A DNA stretch of 64,000 nucleotides from AV40 sp035568175 (GCA_035568175.1 DATMON010000006.1:23298-87297); one strand, 5' to 3'; shown: positions 33,875 to 42,542, counted from the stretch's first letter. Notes: generated by a model from the sequence alone, not told the origin. Made by a program: numbers and translations.

Positions 33875-34744
33875 CTATAGCGCCTTTAGAAACGCGACCA
33901 AGTCCCGGCGAAAACTTGTCTCGGCGGCGTTGTAGCCTTCCCGAGTGAGACGAATCTTGCCGTCCCGATCAAAAACGATTAACGCCGGAACTCCATGTAA
34001 TCCCAAACCGTCGTGCGCCTTTCCTCCTTCATCGAAAGCGAGCGGCAGATTGATGTGGCGACTTTCCACGAACGAACGAAACCGATCGGGTGTGTCACGG
34101 CCGCGATCGCTCGCCACCAGAACAAATTCAATGTCCCGGTTGTCATTCAGGTCGGCGCGCGCCGCCGCCAATTGTGGGAGTTCGGCAATACATGGAGCGC
34201 ACGTAGTCGAAAAGAAATCGACCACGAGGATTTTTCCGCGCTGTGGCGCAACCGGAACGAAATCGTTACTTACGGGTTGCAGGACAAACGCCGGCGCCGA
34301 TTCGTCTTTGAAACGAGTAAATGAGTTCGCCAACTGTCTCGGGGCGTACCAGCCGCAATACCATGTCGATCCAAGAAGAAGCGCGGCGATCACCAACACA
34401 ATAAAACCGCGCTGGTTGTGCCAGGTTCGGACGCAAACTAATCCCGCAATCACCGCGACCATCCAAAGTGCGACGTTTGGCCACAGCGCCGGAATTTTCA
34501 CAAGGACCTCGTTCCGAAAGATTGCGACCAACGGAGCAATCAGAAGAATGGCGACAAACCAGGCAGCCCTGCTACGTCCCAACCACAAGGCGGCAAAGAA
34601 GAGAACGACGGCGCCGAGCGCGTAGATGAAACGCAGGTCGTTGGAGAACTGGAGTGCACTTCCGTACACGATCAACAGGACAAGAATTCCCAAAGCGAGA
34701 GCAGCCAGGCACACTTTCCAAACCGAGCGAGGTTTCGAATCCAT
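33875..34744 (-). CDS. Membrane-anchored TlpA/ResA-like thioredoxin
   Basis: 289 residues. About five TM helices (1-145), then a periplasmic-type thioredoxin domain with the redox motif STTCAPCIAELPQL (CAPC). Supporting features are FVLVASDRGRDTPDRFRSFV and the cis-Pro block GLHGVPALIVFDRDGKI. TlpA-like proteins reduce cytochrome-maturation substrates or scavenge oxidants; the multi-TM N-terminus is unusual. No ccm gene is nearby. Confidence 0.82.
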   Translation of the reverse strand: MDSKPRSVWKVCLAALALGILVLLIVYGSALQFSNDLRFIYALGAVVLFFAALWLGRSRAAWFVAILLIAPLVAIFRNEVLVKIPALWPNVALWMVAVIAGLVCVRTWHNQRGFIVLVIAALLLGSTWYCGWYAPRQLANSFTRFKDESAPAFVLQPVSNDFVPVAPQRGKILVVDFFSTTCAPCIAELPQLAAARADLNDNRDIEFVLVASDRGRDTPDRFRSFVESRHINLPLAFDEGGKAHDGLGLHGVPALIVFDRDGKIRLTREGYNAAETSFRRDLVAFLKAL

Positions 34745-34870
34745 ATGTCAGTGAGATGCGTGGAGGCCGTCTTCCGGATTCAAAAATCGCGCGGCAAGAG
34801 CTTTCCCGCTGACTCATCGCTCGGATCGATGTCCTTCGACTTTTGGATGAGTTTCGGAACAGCGTCTAGC

Positions 34871-35383
34871 CTATTTGTTTCGCGATTCCGCTGAAGCGCG
34901 GCGTACTCGGAAATAGAATCCGATCAAAGCCGCGGCCAAGATAACTGCCAGCCAACTCAAGAAATGAAGGATCGTTGCTTTAGCGATCCAATATTGGGAC
35001 CGAAGCTCAGGGCCGGGAACAGCGGGATATTTCATGGACAGCATGGCAACCGCGGGAACGAAAAGATAGAACGCCAGCACGAGAAGCTCCCACGGATTGC
35101 GATTAGCGTTCTCTGACGACTTTGGCTCGCCTCCTGACATGCTCGTAGACTCTTCGCTCAACTCGATTTCATCAGCTTTTCCAAATTCGCCACTCAAAAT
35201 GTGGATCGCCCGCTCGGCGTCGGCTTCGGCGACCACCAATCGAATTGGCACAGCGAATTGTCCGCCGCGGTTATAAAGGCTCGCGTTTTCGTCGAGAAGC
35301 GCGGCCGGAATCTCGTAGTTATCCAGAACAGACTTTGCCAGTGCTGCCTGCGCCGGGCTCCAATAGGTGCGCACGGTCATCAT
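34871..35383 (-). CDS. DUF2007-domain membrane protein
   Basis: 170 residues. The N-terminal ~70 residues (MTVRTYWSPAQAALAKSVLD, GQFAVPIRLVVAEADAERAI) match the DUF2007 'putative signal transducing' domain. An acidic/Ser linker and two TM helices follow (PWELLVLAFYLFVPAVAML; ILHFLSWLAVILAAALIGFY). Function unknown. Confidence 0.72.
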   Translation of the reverse strand: MMTVRTYWSPAQAALAKSVLDNYEIPAALLDENASLYNRGGQFAVPIRLVVAEADAERAIHILSGEFGKADEIELSEESTSMSGGEPKSSENANRNPWELLVLAFYLFVPAVAMLSMKYPAVPGPELRSQYWIAKATILHFLSWLAVILAAALIGFYFRVRRASAESRNK

Positions 35384-35449
35384 GTCAGAAGATTAATCGA
35401 GTCTCGGAGAAAGAAGCGCTTATTGTCCGAAAACGAACTGCGAGCACGA

Positions 35450-35959
35450 TTACTGTAAGTCCGGCTCGTGCCGGGCGGTGACGAGCAAGACAAATTGGAC
35501 CATTGCCAAGCACAGCCAGGTTGCGATCGCGGCGAAGAACGGCCAGAAAGCTTGCAAACGGATCACGTTGTAGAGTTGCAGGAGCGTTGCGGCAATACCG
35601 AACAAACCGCTGGAAACGAAAATCCATCGCCTGCTTCCGGAAGCTGCAAGCTCACCGCGCGAAAAAGTTCGATAAGTGTGCGACAAAATCTGGCCGGTTC
35701 CGGCCGTCAGGATAAACGCGACCAGGCTGCACCACCGCCAGATCATTTGCTCTGCGAGACCCGTCGTTGCCAGAAGCATGGCGAGGATCGACATCATGAA
35801 CGGCAGGACCGAATTGCTGAGTAGGATTTGTAAACGAAACTTGTCGACCTTGGACCATTCGTGGACCGAGCCGCTGCGAAACGCAACTACCACACCAGCG
35901 AACCCAGCCAGCGTCACCGCGATTTGCGCAGTTGCACCTAAGGCTTCACTTGGTTGCAT
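35450..35959 (-). CDS. Four-TM hypothetical membrane protein
   Basis: 169 residues with TM segments AQIAVTLAGFAGVVVAF, LSNSVLPFMMSILAMLLATT, CSLVAFILTAGTGQIL and FFAAIATWLCLAMVQFVLLV. No family named. It is the last gene of the run that begins with the Mla operon, one base beyond the FkbM-type gene. Confidence 0.6.
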   Translation of the reverse strand: MQPSEALGATAQIAVTLAGFAGVVVAFRSGSVHEWSKVDKFRLQILLSNSVLPFMMSILAMLLATTGLAEQMIWRWCSLVAFILTAGTGQILSHTYRTFSRGELAASGSRRWIFVSSGLFGIAATLLQLYNVIRLQAFWPFFAAIATWLCLAMVQFVLLVTARHEPDLQ

Positions 35960-36769
35960 CTAAACAAAGTCCGGTTTCACCCATTCCTGAACTAAATTCG
36001 GATTCACGTAAAGACCGTCCACCATCGAGGCGCGACCGTTCAGGACTTGCGGCGCGGAGGCGTTGGCGAGGAAGAAACCGAACTCACGCGTCAGAATTTC
36101 GTGGACCTCCCCCAACCACGAGCCGCCGTCGTATTGCGACATGAAGTTCAGCTCGATGAGCAGGAATTTTGTTTTCGCGAGCGTTTGTCTCGCGCCTGCC
36201 AGCACTGATTTTTCGTAACCTTGGACGTCGATCTTCAGAAGCGAAACTTCGGCAAGATCGACAAGTAACCGGTCGAGCGTGGTCATTGGCACTTCCACTT
36301 CGGACGTGATCGTCCAATTACTCCCGATGACCGCGCGCATTTCTTCCCGCGGTTGAAGAAGAGAAGCTCCCGTGGTGTCGCGCGTAATTTTCAGCGTCTC
36401 AAGACTCTCGCGCTCGCCGATCGCCACATTGTGCAACTGAACGCGTCGGTTGTTTGCGAATTTTTTCTGCAAAACGGCAAACGCATCCGGCAGCGGCTCG
36501 ATGATGATCAATTTCTCCGGCGTGACGCAACTGAGCAACATGCTCGACCATTGACCGGTGTTGGCGCCGACATCGACGACGTTCCGGAGTTTCCCGGCAT
36601 GGCCCGGCGCAAAAAGCGCGAGACCGCTTTGCTCGGCATCAAGCGCGAGCCGATCGCTCTTGAATAATTCCATCGGCGAAAGCCGACGGCCGATGTCGCG
36701 CAGCTTTCGCCGGTTCTTCGCGAGATCGACAATTCCGCAGGGTAAAATGAATTTCAGAAAGCGCTTCAA
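35960..36769 (-). CDS. FkbM-family methyltransferase
   Basis: A 269-residue SAM-dependent methyltransferase. Motif I is VVDVGANTGQWSSMLL and motif II is LIIIEPLPDAFAVLQKKF. The FkbM-specific SLLKIDVQGYEKSVLAGA and FLLIELNFM follow. FkbM-type enzymes O-methylate sugars or polyketides; a glycan target is plausible. Starts 4 bp inside the end of the PIN-TRAM gene. Confidence 0.85.
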   Translation of the reverse strand: MKRFLKFILPCGIVDLAKNRRKLRDIGRRLSPMELFKSDRLALDAEQSGLALFAPGHAGKLRNVVDVGANTGQWSSMLLSCVTPEKLIIIEPLPDAFAVLQKKFANNRRVQLHNVAIGERESLETLKITRDTTGASLLQPREEMRAVIGSNWTITSEVEVPMTTLDRLLVDLAEVSLLKIDVQGYEKSVLAGARQTLAKTKFLLIELNFMSQYDGGSWLGEVHEILTREFGFFLANASAPQVLNGRASMVDGLYVNPNLVQEWVKPDFV

Positions 36770-37803
36770 ACCGGTTCGCGCGAAAGCGACGCTTGCGCGG
36801 CGCCGTTCTTGAGTTCGGCGAAGATAAGGCGACCGGCTGCGGTTTGGAGCGCGCTGCCTACTACGACGGTCCGGGTCTTGCCGACATACGCGCGCGCATG
36901 ATTGACCACGATCATCGTTCCATCCGGCAAATAACCAACGGCTTGATGCGGCTCGCGACCTTCTTTGACCAAATGCAGATCGATTTCGTCGCCCGCGACA
37001 ACTGTCGGTCGAAGTGCGCGCGACAGATCGGACAAATTGAGCACTGCCACGCGTTCCAGCCGCGCGATCTGCGAGAGTGCATGATCGTTCGTGAGCAAAC
37101 GCGCTTTCAATACTTTGGCGATCCGCACCAGACGCGCATCCGTTCCAACATCGACATCTTCGCCGGTACTGTCGTGAATCGTCAGCTCCACTTCGCGCGA
37201 ACGCTGGAGTTGATTCAAAATTTCCAGGCCGCGCCGGCCCCGTTCGCGTTTTGTCGGGTCGTGCGAATCCGCCAGCAATTGCAATTCATCCAAAATAAAT
37301 CGCGGCACGATCAGGGAGCGGCTGAGAAATCCAGTCGCGCAGAGATCGGCGATGCGACCGTCGATGATAACGTTGGTATCGACCACGAGCGGTTCGTGCT
37401 GAGTTGTTTCGCGGGCAAAGCGCACGTAGGGAATGATGAGCGAAAATTCGTCACGGCTGCTCCGCATCGCCAACATCATCCCGAGATAACCGAAGACCGC
37501 GTAAACGATGAGTCGTATCGACCACTGCATCGCCTCGGGTTGATAACGCAAAACCTCGGAGGCCATCAGCAGGTTCGCGAAGATCAATCCGAGCAAGAGT
37601 CCGAACGTGGCTGAGGAAAAAAGGCGCAGGGAAACACCTTTGAGCAGGCGGTCGACCAGCACCACAACCAAACCGAGGATCAATCCGAGGATTAAGCCGG
37701 GCCAAAGATTTCCGACCAGTGCGGAGGAAATGTTTGCGCCAATCACCGCGCAAAACGTGACGAACAGAACACGGAGCAAATTAATCGTCAGCAGCGGCGT
37801 CAT
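36766..37803 (-). CDS. PIN-TRAM membrane protein (YacL type)
   Basis: 345 residues. Four TM helices (1-120). A PIN nuclease domain follows with the acidic residues in VVDTNVIIDGRIADLC, ILDELQLLAD, DVDVGTDARLVRIAKV and LLTNDHALSQIA. A C-terminal TRAM RNA-binding domain contains GREPHQAVGYLPDGTMIVV. A membrane-tethered RNase is expected from the family. Its start shares one base with the mlaD stop. Confidence 0.9.
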   Translation of the reverse strand: MTPLLTINLLRVLFVTFCAVIGANISSALVGNLWPGLILGLILGLVVVLVDRLLKGVSLRLFSSATFGLLLGLIFANLLMASEVLRYQPEAMQWSIRLIVYAVFGYLGMMLAMRSSRDEFSLIIPYVRFARETTQHEPLVVDTNVIIDGRIADLCATGFLSRSLIVPRFILDELQLLADSHDPTKRERGRRGLEILNQLQRSREVELTIHDSTGEDVDVGTDARLVRIAKVLKARLLTNDHALSQIARLERVAVLNLSDLSRALRPTVVAGDEIDLHLVKEGREPHQAVGYLPDGTMIVVNHARAYVGKTRTVVVGSALQTAAGRLIFAELKNGAAQASLSREPV

Positions 37804-38672
37804 CAGCGTCCTCCCGTTTGTGGGCGCGGTTTAGGCGGCGGTGTTGCGTTGCTGTCGATCTTCGCGGCGCTGTCACGATAAAACAGGACGCCGTGCGCGC
37901 GCAAGTTGCTCACAAGCGCGCGCAAATTATTGGCCAGTTCCTGATTGGTGAGCAGCGCGGCGAGCAGTCCTTTTCCTTGGGTGGCGGAACTCATCACTTT
38001 CTGCAAATCCTCGGCGGCTTTCTTGGTTGAGTCCATCGCCGAATCGGCTTTGTCGACCACGGGGCCAAGTTTCTTCGCCGTTTCGGCGAAGGCAGTCGTC
38101 GCTTCGTTCAAGTGCGCCACGCTCGACTTCAAATTCTCGGCCGTTTCTTTAGAAAGCATATCATCGTTCAAGCGCGTCACGGTCGTGTCGATCTTTTGCA
38201 CTACACCGCGGAGATCGCCAACGAGCGCGCCTCCTTCTCGAGTGAGATCGTCGATCCCGGTCTCGCGAGTACCATTAATGTAAGAGTTTGGCTGCACAAA
38301 TTTTGTCGGCACGCCCGGCGGCATCGTGACGCTGACAAAACGGTCACCAAGCAAACCAGAACTCCCAACCGTGAATTTACTGCTGTCAGGAATTTTCACG
38401 TAATCATAAATCTTCAGCGGAACGGCAACGCCGTTCCCCTCGCGGACCAGGCGCGGACCACCGGAAACTTTGCCGATGCGGGCACCCGCCAGCAGAACAT
38501 CAGAGCCTTTCAACAAGCCGCTGGCGTCGCTGAATTGGATGGTGAGCGTGTAATAGGTTTTGAAACCTTCCCCCAGCCTGCCGAACTGCACTACCAGCGC
38601 GCCCAACATCGCCAGACCGGCAAAAACAAAAACGCCGACCTTAAATTCCAAACCTCGCTCGTGCCGGTTCAT
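37803..38672 (-). CDS. mlaD: MlaD-like substrate-binding protein
   Basis: 289 residues: N-terminal TM anchor (KVGVFVFAGLAMLGALVVQF), an MCE domain (IQFSDASGLLKGSDVLLAGA, IGKVSGG, GSSGLLGDRFVSVTMP), then a coiled-coil C-terminus (STKKAAEDLQKVMS). In the MlaFEDB-type importer this hexameric protein shuttles phospholipids between membranes. Two AAGATCGACA copies lie within it. Follows mlaF by 5 bp. Confidence 0.9.
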   Translation of the reverse strand: MNRHERGLEFKVGVFVFAGLAMLGALVVQFGRLGEGFKTYYTLTIQFSDASGLLKGSDVLLAGARIGKVSGGPRLVREGNGVAVPLKIYDYVKIPDSSKFTVGSSGLLGDRFVSVTMPPGVPTKFVQPNSYINGTRETGIDDLTREGGALVGDLRGVVQKIDTTVTRLNDDMLSKETAENLKSSVAHLNEATTAFAETAKKLGPVVDKADSAMDSTKKAAEDLQKVMSSATQGKGLLAALLTNQELANNLRALVSNLRAHGVLFYRDSAAKIDSNATPPPKPRPQTGGR

Positions 38673-38678
38673 TTCGCT

Positions 38679-39473
38679 TCAACTCTCAACCCCGAACGCT
38701 TTCGGGGTCAACTGTTCGTCCGAGCGGCCAAGCAAGAAATCCTGGAGAAGTTGATCTGGTGATTGCCGCAATTCTTCCGGTGTCCCCTGGAATTGAATCT
38801 TTCCCTCGTGCAGGTAGGCGATCCGGTCGGCAACATGAAACGCGTTTTTCATGTCGTGGGTGACGACGATGCTGGTGACGCCGAGACGCTCTTGCAATCG
38901 GCGGATCAATCGGTTGATAGAATCGGAGACGACGGGATCGAGCCCGGAAGTCGGTTCGTCATAGAGAATGCACGACGGTTGGCGAATGATCGACCTCGCG
39001 AGACCGACGCGCTTCTTCATTCCGCCGCTCAAATTAACCGGCATTTTTTCTTCCTGCCCCTGCAGCTCCATCACTTCGAGCATCTCCGTGACCCGCTTGC
39101 GCAAAACTTTTGCGTCGCGTTCGCCCGCTTCGCGCAACGGAAACGCAATGTTCTCCGCCACCGTCATCGAATCGAAAAGGGCGCTGCCTTGAAAAAGAAT
39201 GCCGACCTTTTGCCGAATGGACGCGAGATTACGTTCGCTCATTTCGATAATGTTTTGGCCTTCAATCCAGATTTCGCCTGCGTTGGGTCGCATCAAACCG
39301 ATCAGATGTTTGAGCAGAACGCTTTTTCCGCCACCGCTGCGCCCGATGATCGCGAGCGTCTCACCGTGCGCGACGGCGAGATCAACGCCGCGCAAAATTT
39401 CCTGATCGCCAATAGTTTTTACTAACCCAGTCACGGCGATCATCGACCCGTTATGTCGATCTTGCGCGCTCAT
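38679..39473 (-). CDS. mlaF: Mla-type lipid ABC transporter ATPase
   Basis: 264 residues. Walker A IIGRSGGGKSVLLKHL, signature LSGGMKKRVGLARSI, Walker B CILYDEPTSGLDPV, His switch VVTHDMKNAF. The start could be internal (MIAVTGL at 39443), since the first ten residues have no family match. It is separated from mlaE by a RAYT gene and a REP hairpin. Confidence 0.94.
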   Translation of the reverse strand: MSAQDRHNGSMIAVTGLVKTIGDQEILRGVDLAVAHGETLAIIGRSGGGKSVLLKHLIGLMRPNAGEIWIEGQNIIEMSERNLASIRQKVGILFQGSALFDSMTVAENIAFPLREAGERDAKVLRKRVTEMLEVMELQGQEEKMPVNLSGGMKKRVGLARSIIRQPSCILYDEPTSGLDPVVSDSINRLIRRLQERLGVTSIVVTHDMKNAFHVADRIAYLHEGKIQFQGTPEELRQSPDQLLQDFLLGRSDEQLTPKAFGVES

Positions 39474-39491
39474 TGGTAGCCGGCCGCCGAC

Positions 39492-39520
39492 GTTGTAGCT
39501 GCCGCCGTCCCTGGCGGCAG
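39492..39520. repeat. REP hairpin between mlaF and the RAYT
   Basis: GTTGTAGCTGCCGCCGTCCC followed by TGGCGGCAG. An inverted copy with a single mismatch lies inside the neighbouring RAYT gene (39719-39747). Diverged relatives are at 18027 and 52989. Confidence 0.8.
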
Positions 39521-39552
39521 AAGTCTTTCGTTTAAATTTCTATGTGGATCGT

Positions 39553-40011
39553 TCATTCGTTGTCGATAGGTACAATCTCTCCTTGGAACGGCCATTTATC
39601 AGCGGACGAGACCAACCCAGCTCGGACGGGATTTTCCAGAACATAGTCCCATTTCTCCGAATAACTCTCGCTGTTCCGGATGAGATGATCGAAGAATCCG
39701 CGCTGCCAAAGTCCACCCCTGCCGCCAGAGACGGCGGCAGCTACAACACGCTTCAACCCGCGCACCCAAACACCCAGATCAAAGTCATCGGCACCGGCTA
39801 CAAACAAATGAATGTGGTCAGGCATGATCACGTAACGCCCGAGAGCGCTTCCACCCGGGAGTCCGCCGCGGCCATAATCGATCAAGACGGAATGGACGGT
39901 ACCATTTGCCAGTGCACGCCGGCGATCTTTCGTGCACAGCGTTACAAAATAGACCGGTGGATCATATTTCCGAAACACTTCTTCTAATCGTGGCGGTTTG
40001 CCAAGGCTCAT
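39553..40011 (-). CDS. REP-associated tyrosine transposase (RAYT) inside the Mla operon
   Basis: 152 residues of the IS200-like Y1 transposase superfamily: VYFVTLCTKDRRRAL, the HUH motif YVIMPDHIHLFVAG, LWQRGFFDHLIRN with the family Trp-Gln-Arg block, and YVLENPVRAGL. The segment VVAAAVSGGRGGL, just before LWQ, is encoded by a REP hairpin. It starts 4 bp inside the end of mlaE and is co-oriented with the operon. A canonical nucleophile Tyr is not certain (Tyr in SESYSEKWDYV is a candidate). Confidence 0.87.
   Translation of the reverse strand: MSLGKPPRLEEVFRKYDPPVYFVTLCTKDRRRALANGTVHSVLIDYGRGGLPGGSALGRYVIMPDHIHLFVAGADDFDLGVWVRGLKRVVAAAVSGGRGGLWQRGFFDHLIRNSESYSEKWDYVLENPVRAGLVSSADKWPFQGEIVPIDNE
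39719..39747. repeat. REP hairpin inside the RAYT coding sequence
   Basis: On the minus strand it reads GTTGTAGCTGCCGCCGTCTC then TGGCGGCAG. That differs at one base from the intergenic unit at 39492. It is in frame and replaces a loop in the transposase. Confidence 0.8.
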
Positions 40012-40805
40012 TGGTAGCCCGCGGGGTAAATGATGTTCAGCGTCATGGTCAGGAAAAAATTGCTAATTAGAACCGCGAGCGACGCGTTGACGACCGCTTC
40101 GGTGGTTGCGCGTCCGACGCCGACTGCGCCCTCGCGCGCAGTCAATCCTTTGTGGCAACTGATGAAGACGATGAGGATGCCGAAACAAAATGCTTTCGAC
40201 AAACCCATGATGATGTCGCGACTGCGGGTCCAGCGAACCATGTTTGCCATGTAATAAGTGCCGTTCACTTCGAGCATAAAAATCGCGACGAAATAGCCGA
40301 CCGCGATGCCGACGGCTATGCACTCGGCCACGAGCAGCGGCATCGAGACCATCATGGCGAGTGCGCGTGGCACGACCAGATAATCGGTCGGATAAACCGC
40401 GAGCGCGCGTAACGCATCGATTTGCTCGGTCACTTTCATGGTCCCGATCTCGGCCGACATTGCTGCGCCGACGCGACCAGTCACCATTAACGCGGTCAAG
40501 ACGGGACCCAACTCACGGAGGATCGCGACCGACACGACCGCGCCGACGGCCGAGCCCATTCCGATCTTGTGAAATTGGAAGTAGGTCTGAGCGGTAAAAA
40601 CCGCTCCGGTGAACCCGCCCGTGATTACGACCACTAATTGCGAAAGCAATCCGATCTCGACAATTTGGTTGAGAAATAATTTCCAGCGCAGCCGATGCGT
40701 AAAGAGCGAGTGGAATGTGTCCGCGGCGAGGAAAACTACTTCGCCCAAATACTGAACGAAGCGGATGAGTGGTCTTCCCAGTGCGTTAAAAAATCGAGCG
40801 AACAT
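40008..40805 (-). CDS. mlaE: Mla-type lipid ABC transporter permease
   Basis: A 265-residue polytopic protein of the MlaE family: TGGFTGAVFTAQTYFQF, VAILRELGPVLTALMVTGRVGAA (family block, quoted in part as RELGPVLTALMVTGRVG), MKVTEQIDALRALAVYPTDY, and C-terminal TREGAVGVGRATTEAVV-like TAREGAVGVGRATTEAVV. It forms the membrane channel of the lipid transporter with mlaF and mlaD. Preceded 12 bp upstream by a small conserved-looking gene. Confidence 0.94.
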   Translation of the reverse strand: MFARFFNALGRPLIRFVQYLGEVVFLAADTFHSLFTHRLRWKLFLNQIVEIGLLSQLVVVITGGFTGAVFTAQTYFQFHKIGMGSAVGAVVSVAILRELGPVLTALMVTGRVGAAMSAEIGTMKVTEQIDALRALAVYPTDYLVVPRALAMMVSMPLLVAECIAVGIAVGYFVAIFMLEVNGTYYMANMVRWTRSRDIIMGLSKAFCFGILIVFISCHKGLTAREGAVGVGRATTEAVVNASLAVLISNFFLTMTLNIIYPAGYQ

Positions 40806-40817
40806 TTGCTGTCGTGT

Positions 40818-40955
40818 TTAGAGCTCGAGATAAACCAAATTGCGGTTCCGATCGACTTTGTAACGCAGGCCGGGAATGGCCGCGAACTGATGGTCGAGCT
40901 CCAGGATCTTGTCCAGGTCGCCCAGACCAGCGGTGTAAGCTTCCAATTCGAGCAT
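40818..40955 (-). CDS. 45-residue small protein upstream of mlaE
   Basis: The frame MLELEAYTAGLGDLDKILEL continues with DHQFAAIPGLRYKVDRNRNL and ends VYLEL. A good ribosome site (GAGG, 5 bp before ATG) precedes it, and it ends 12 bp before mlaE. The compact helix-strand pattern suggests a real domain. The opposite-strand frame over the same DNA is less protein-like. Function unknown; probably co-transcribed with the Mla genes. Confidence 0.55.
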   Translation of the reverse strand: MLELEAYTAGLGDLDKILELDHQFAAIPGLRYKVDRNRNLVYLEL

Positions 40956-41046
40956 CTGGCCTCAAATTACGAGCGCCACACTTTGATGCAAAAAGAAACG
41001 CGGGATTGCGCGGGCCACAGAGCTGAGTAGATGTCGATTCTGGAAG

Positions 41047-41544
41047 ATGTCTATCTTGCGATCAAAACCGATTTTCGTTGTGACCGTGCTTCTGGTTTTC
41101 GCCGGATGCCAGGAGATGCCAACAGGCATTCAAAACGCGAAAGTCGCCATGGCTCAACGGATCGCGGCCGAGCCGGCAGGCGATTATTATGTCGCACGGC
41201 GTTATTTTAAACCGGACTTCAAGTTTTGGGGATACGTCCGGCGACCGAACCAGCCCTGGAGTACGGCGCAGCTGGTGATGTTGAATGAAAAACAAAAACT
41301 CGCGCCCGACCGTGCCGCGCTGAAGTTCGGCTCGGACAACAATTACGAATACAAGCTCTACGGTAACTTTAGCGGCGACAAGGTTTACGAGCCGGCCAGC
41401 AATCGAGTTTATCCGGAATTTATCCTGAAGGACTACGAAGTGATCTCAACCAACCCACCGCCGATTTTCAAAACCCAGATGAGCGGCCGGGCTGACGCGG
41501 CCCAGACGCGTTACATGATCGAAAAACCGGAACCGCAATTTTAA
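41047..41544 (+). CDS. Putative lipoprotein of unknown function
   Basis: 165 residues with a signal peptide and lipobox (VTVLLVFAGC, Cys at about 21). The mature part contains GDYYVARRYFKPDFKFWGYV and FGSDNNYEYKLYGNFSGDKVYEP (quoted in part: YEYKLYGNFSGDKVYEP). No family recognised. Membrane-anchored in the envelope by inference. Confidence 0.65.
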   Translation: MSILRSKPIFVVTVLLVFAGCQEMPTGIQNAKVAMAQRIAAEPAGDYYVARRYFKPDFKFWGYVRRPNQPWSTAQLVMLNEKQKLAPDRAALKFGSDNNYEYKLYGNFSGDKVYEPASNRVYPEFILKDYEVISTNPPPIFKTQMSGRADAAQTRYMIEKPEPQF

Positions 41545-41548
41545 CCGG

Positions 41549-41627
41549 TGTCATTCCGAGCGAAGTCGAGGAATCTGTCGATATCTCAGAAATATCTAGA
41601 GATGTCTCCACTTCGGTCGACATGACA
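41549..41627. repeat. Long imperfect palindrome overlapping the xer start
   Basis: The left end TGTCATTCCGAGCGAAGTCG and the right end CACTTCGGTCGACATGACA are inverted relatives, with a shorter palindrome ATATCTCAGAAATATCTAGA in the middle. This belongs to a widespread class of TGTCATTCCGAG...ATGACA elements in environmental bacteria. The xer start codon (41622) lies in its last bases. A left-end fragment is also present near 50328. Confidence 0.65.
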
Positions 41628-42530
41628 AAAGGCCAAACCACTGCGGGAAAAAAAGACAATCTCGCGGAGGAGTTTTTGCGTTATCTGACAGTTGAACGAA
41701 ACGCGTCGCCCCGAACACTGAAAGCCTATCGGCACGCACTCGGCGCGTTCCGCAGACAAAACCAGAAGCCGTGGAAGAAATGCACGGCGGACGATTTTCG
41801 CAATTATCTCTTCGCGATCATGAAGCGCGCCCAGGCGCGTTCCTATGTGCGTTTGCAGTTCTCGGCGCTGCGCGCGTTTTACAAATTTCTGGCCGACCGG
41901 AAGAAGCTTCGGAGCGATCCGGTGCGGCAACTGCAACTCCCGAAGGTCGAAAAGAAATTACCGCTGGTGTTGACGCGCCAGCAAATTGAAGAGCTGCTCA
42001 GCGCGCCGTTGCAGGTGGCCAAGCAACGCGCGGCGCCGGAATGGATGCCGCTGCGCGACGTCGCCGTCATGGAACTTTTTTACAGCAGCGGATTGCGATT
42101 GAGCGAACTGGCCGCGCTCGACGTGGAAGATGTCGATCTTTACACCGAGTCGGTCCGCGTTTTTGGGAAAGGCCGGAAAGAACGCGTTTGCCCAATCGGC
42201 GCCCCCGCGCTGGAAGCGATCTCGAAATATCGGTCCGCCGCGAACGTCCATTCCGGAGCGCTCTTCATTAGTAAATCGCGGAAACGGATTTCGCCGCGCT
42301 CGATCTGGTTGATCTTGAAACGTTACTTGCCCCACACTTCGATTCCGATTTCGATCAGCCCGCACAAACTTCGCCACAGTTTTGCGACCCACATGCTCGA
42401 TCGTGGTGCGGACCTGCGTAGCGTCCAGGCACTTCTCGGACACGCCAGCCTCTCGACCACGCAAATTTACACCCACGTAACAGTCGAGCGCTTGAAGAAA
42501 GCGTACGCCGAAGCGCATCCGCGCGCCTGA
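41622..42530 (+). CDS. xerC: Xer-type tyrosine recombinase
   Basis: 302 residues. SAM-like N-terminal domain (FLRYLTVERNASPRTLKAYR). Catalytic residues: Arg in SSGLRLSELAALD, Lys in GKGRKERVCP, His-x-x-Arg in HKLRHSFATHML, His in LLGHASLSTTQ, nucleophile Tyr in IYTHV. It is normal length, without the extra patch of integron integrases, so it is expected to act in chromosome dimer resolution. XerC versus XerD is not decided. Confidence 0.9.
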   Translation: MTKGQTTAGKKDNLAEEFLRYLTVERNASPRTLKAYRHALGAFRRQNQKPWKKCTADDFRNYLFAIMKRAQARSYVRLQFSALRAFYKFLADRKKLRSDPVRQLQLPKVEKKLPLVLTRQQIEELLSAPLQVAKQRAAPEWMPLRDVAVMELFYSSGLRLSELAALDVEDVDLYTESVRVFGKGRKERVCPIGAPALEAISKYRSAANVHSGALFISKSRKRISPRSIWLILKRYLPHTSIPISISPHKLRHSFATHMLDRGADLRSVQALLGHASLSTTQIYTHVTVERLKKAYAEAHPRA

Positions 42531-42542
42531 CTCACGCATCTT

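Noticed and set aside
41622..42530. Tyrosine recombinase considered as the integron integrase of the cassette array
   Set aside because: It has normal Xer length and lacks the extra patch between the second catalytic boxes that marks IntI. It also lies 10 kb from the wrong end of the array.
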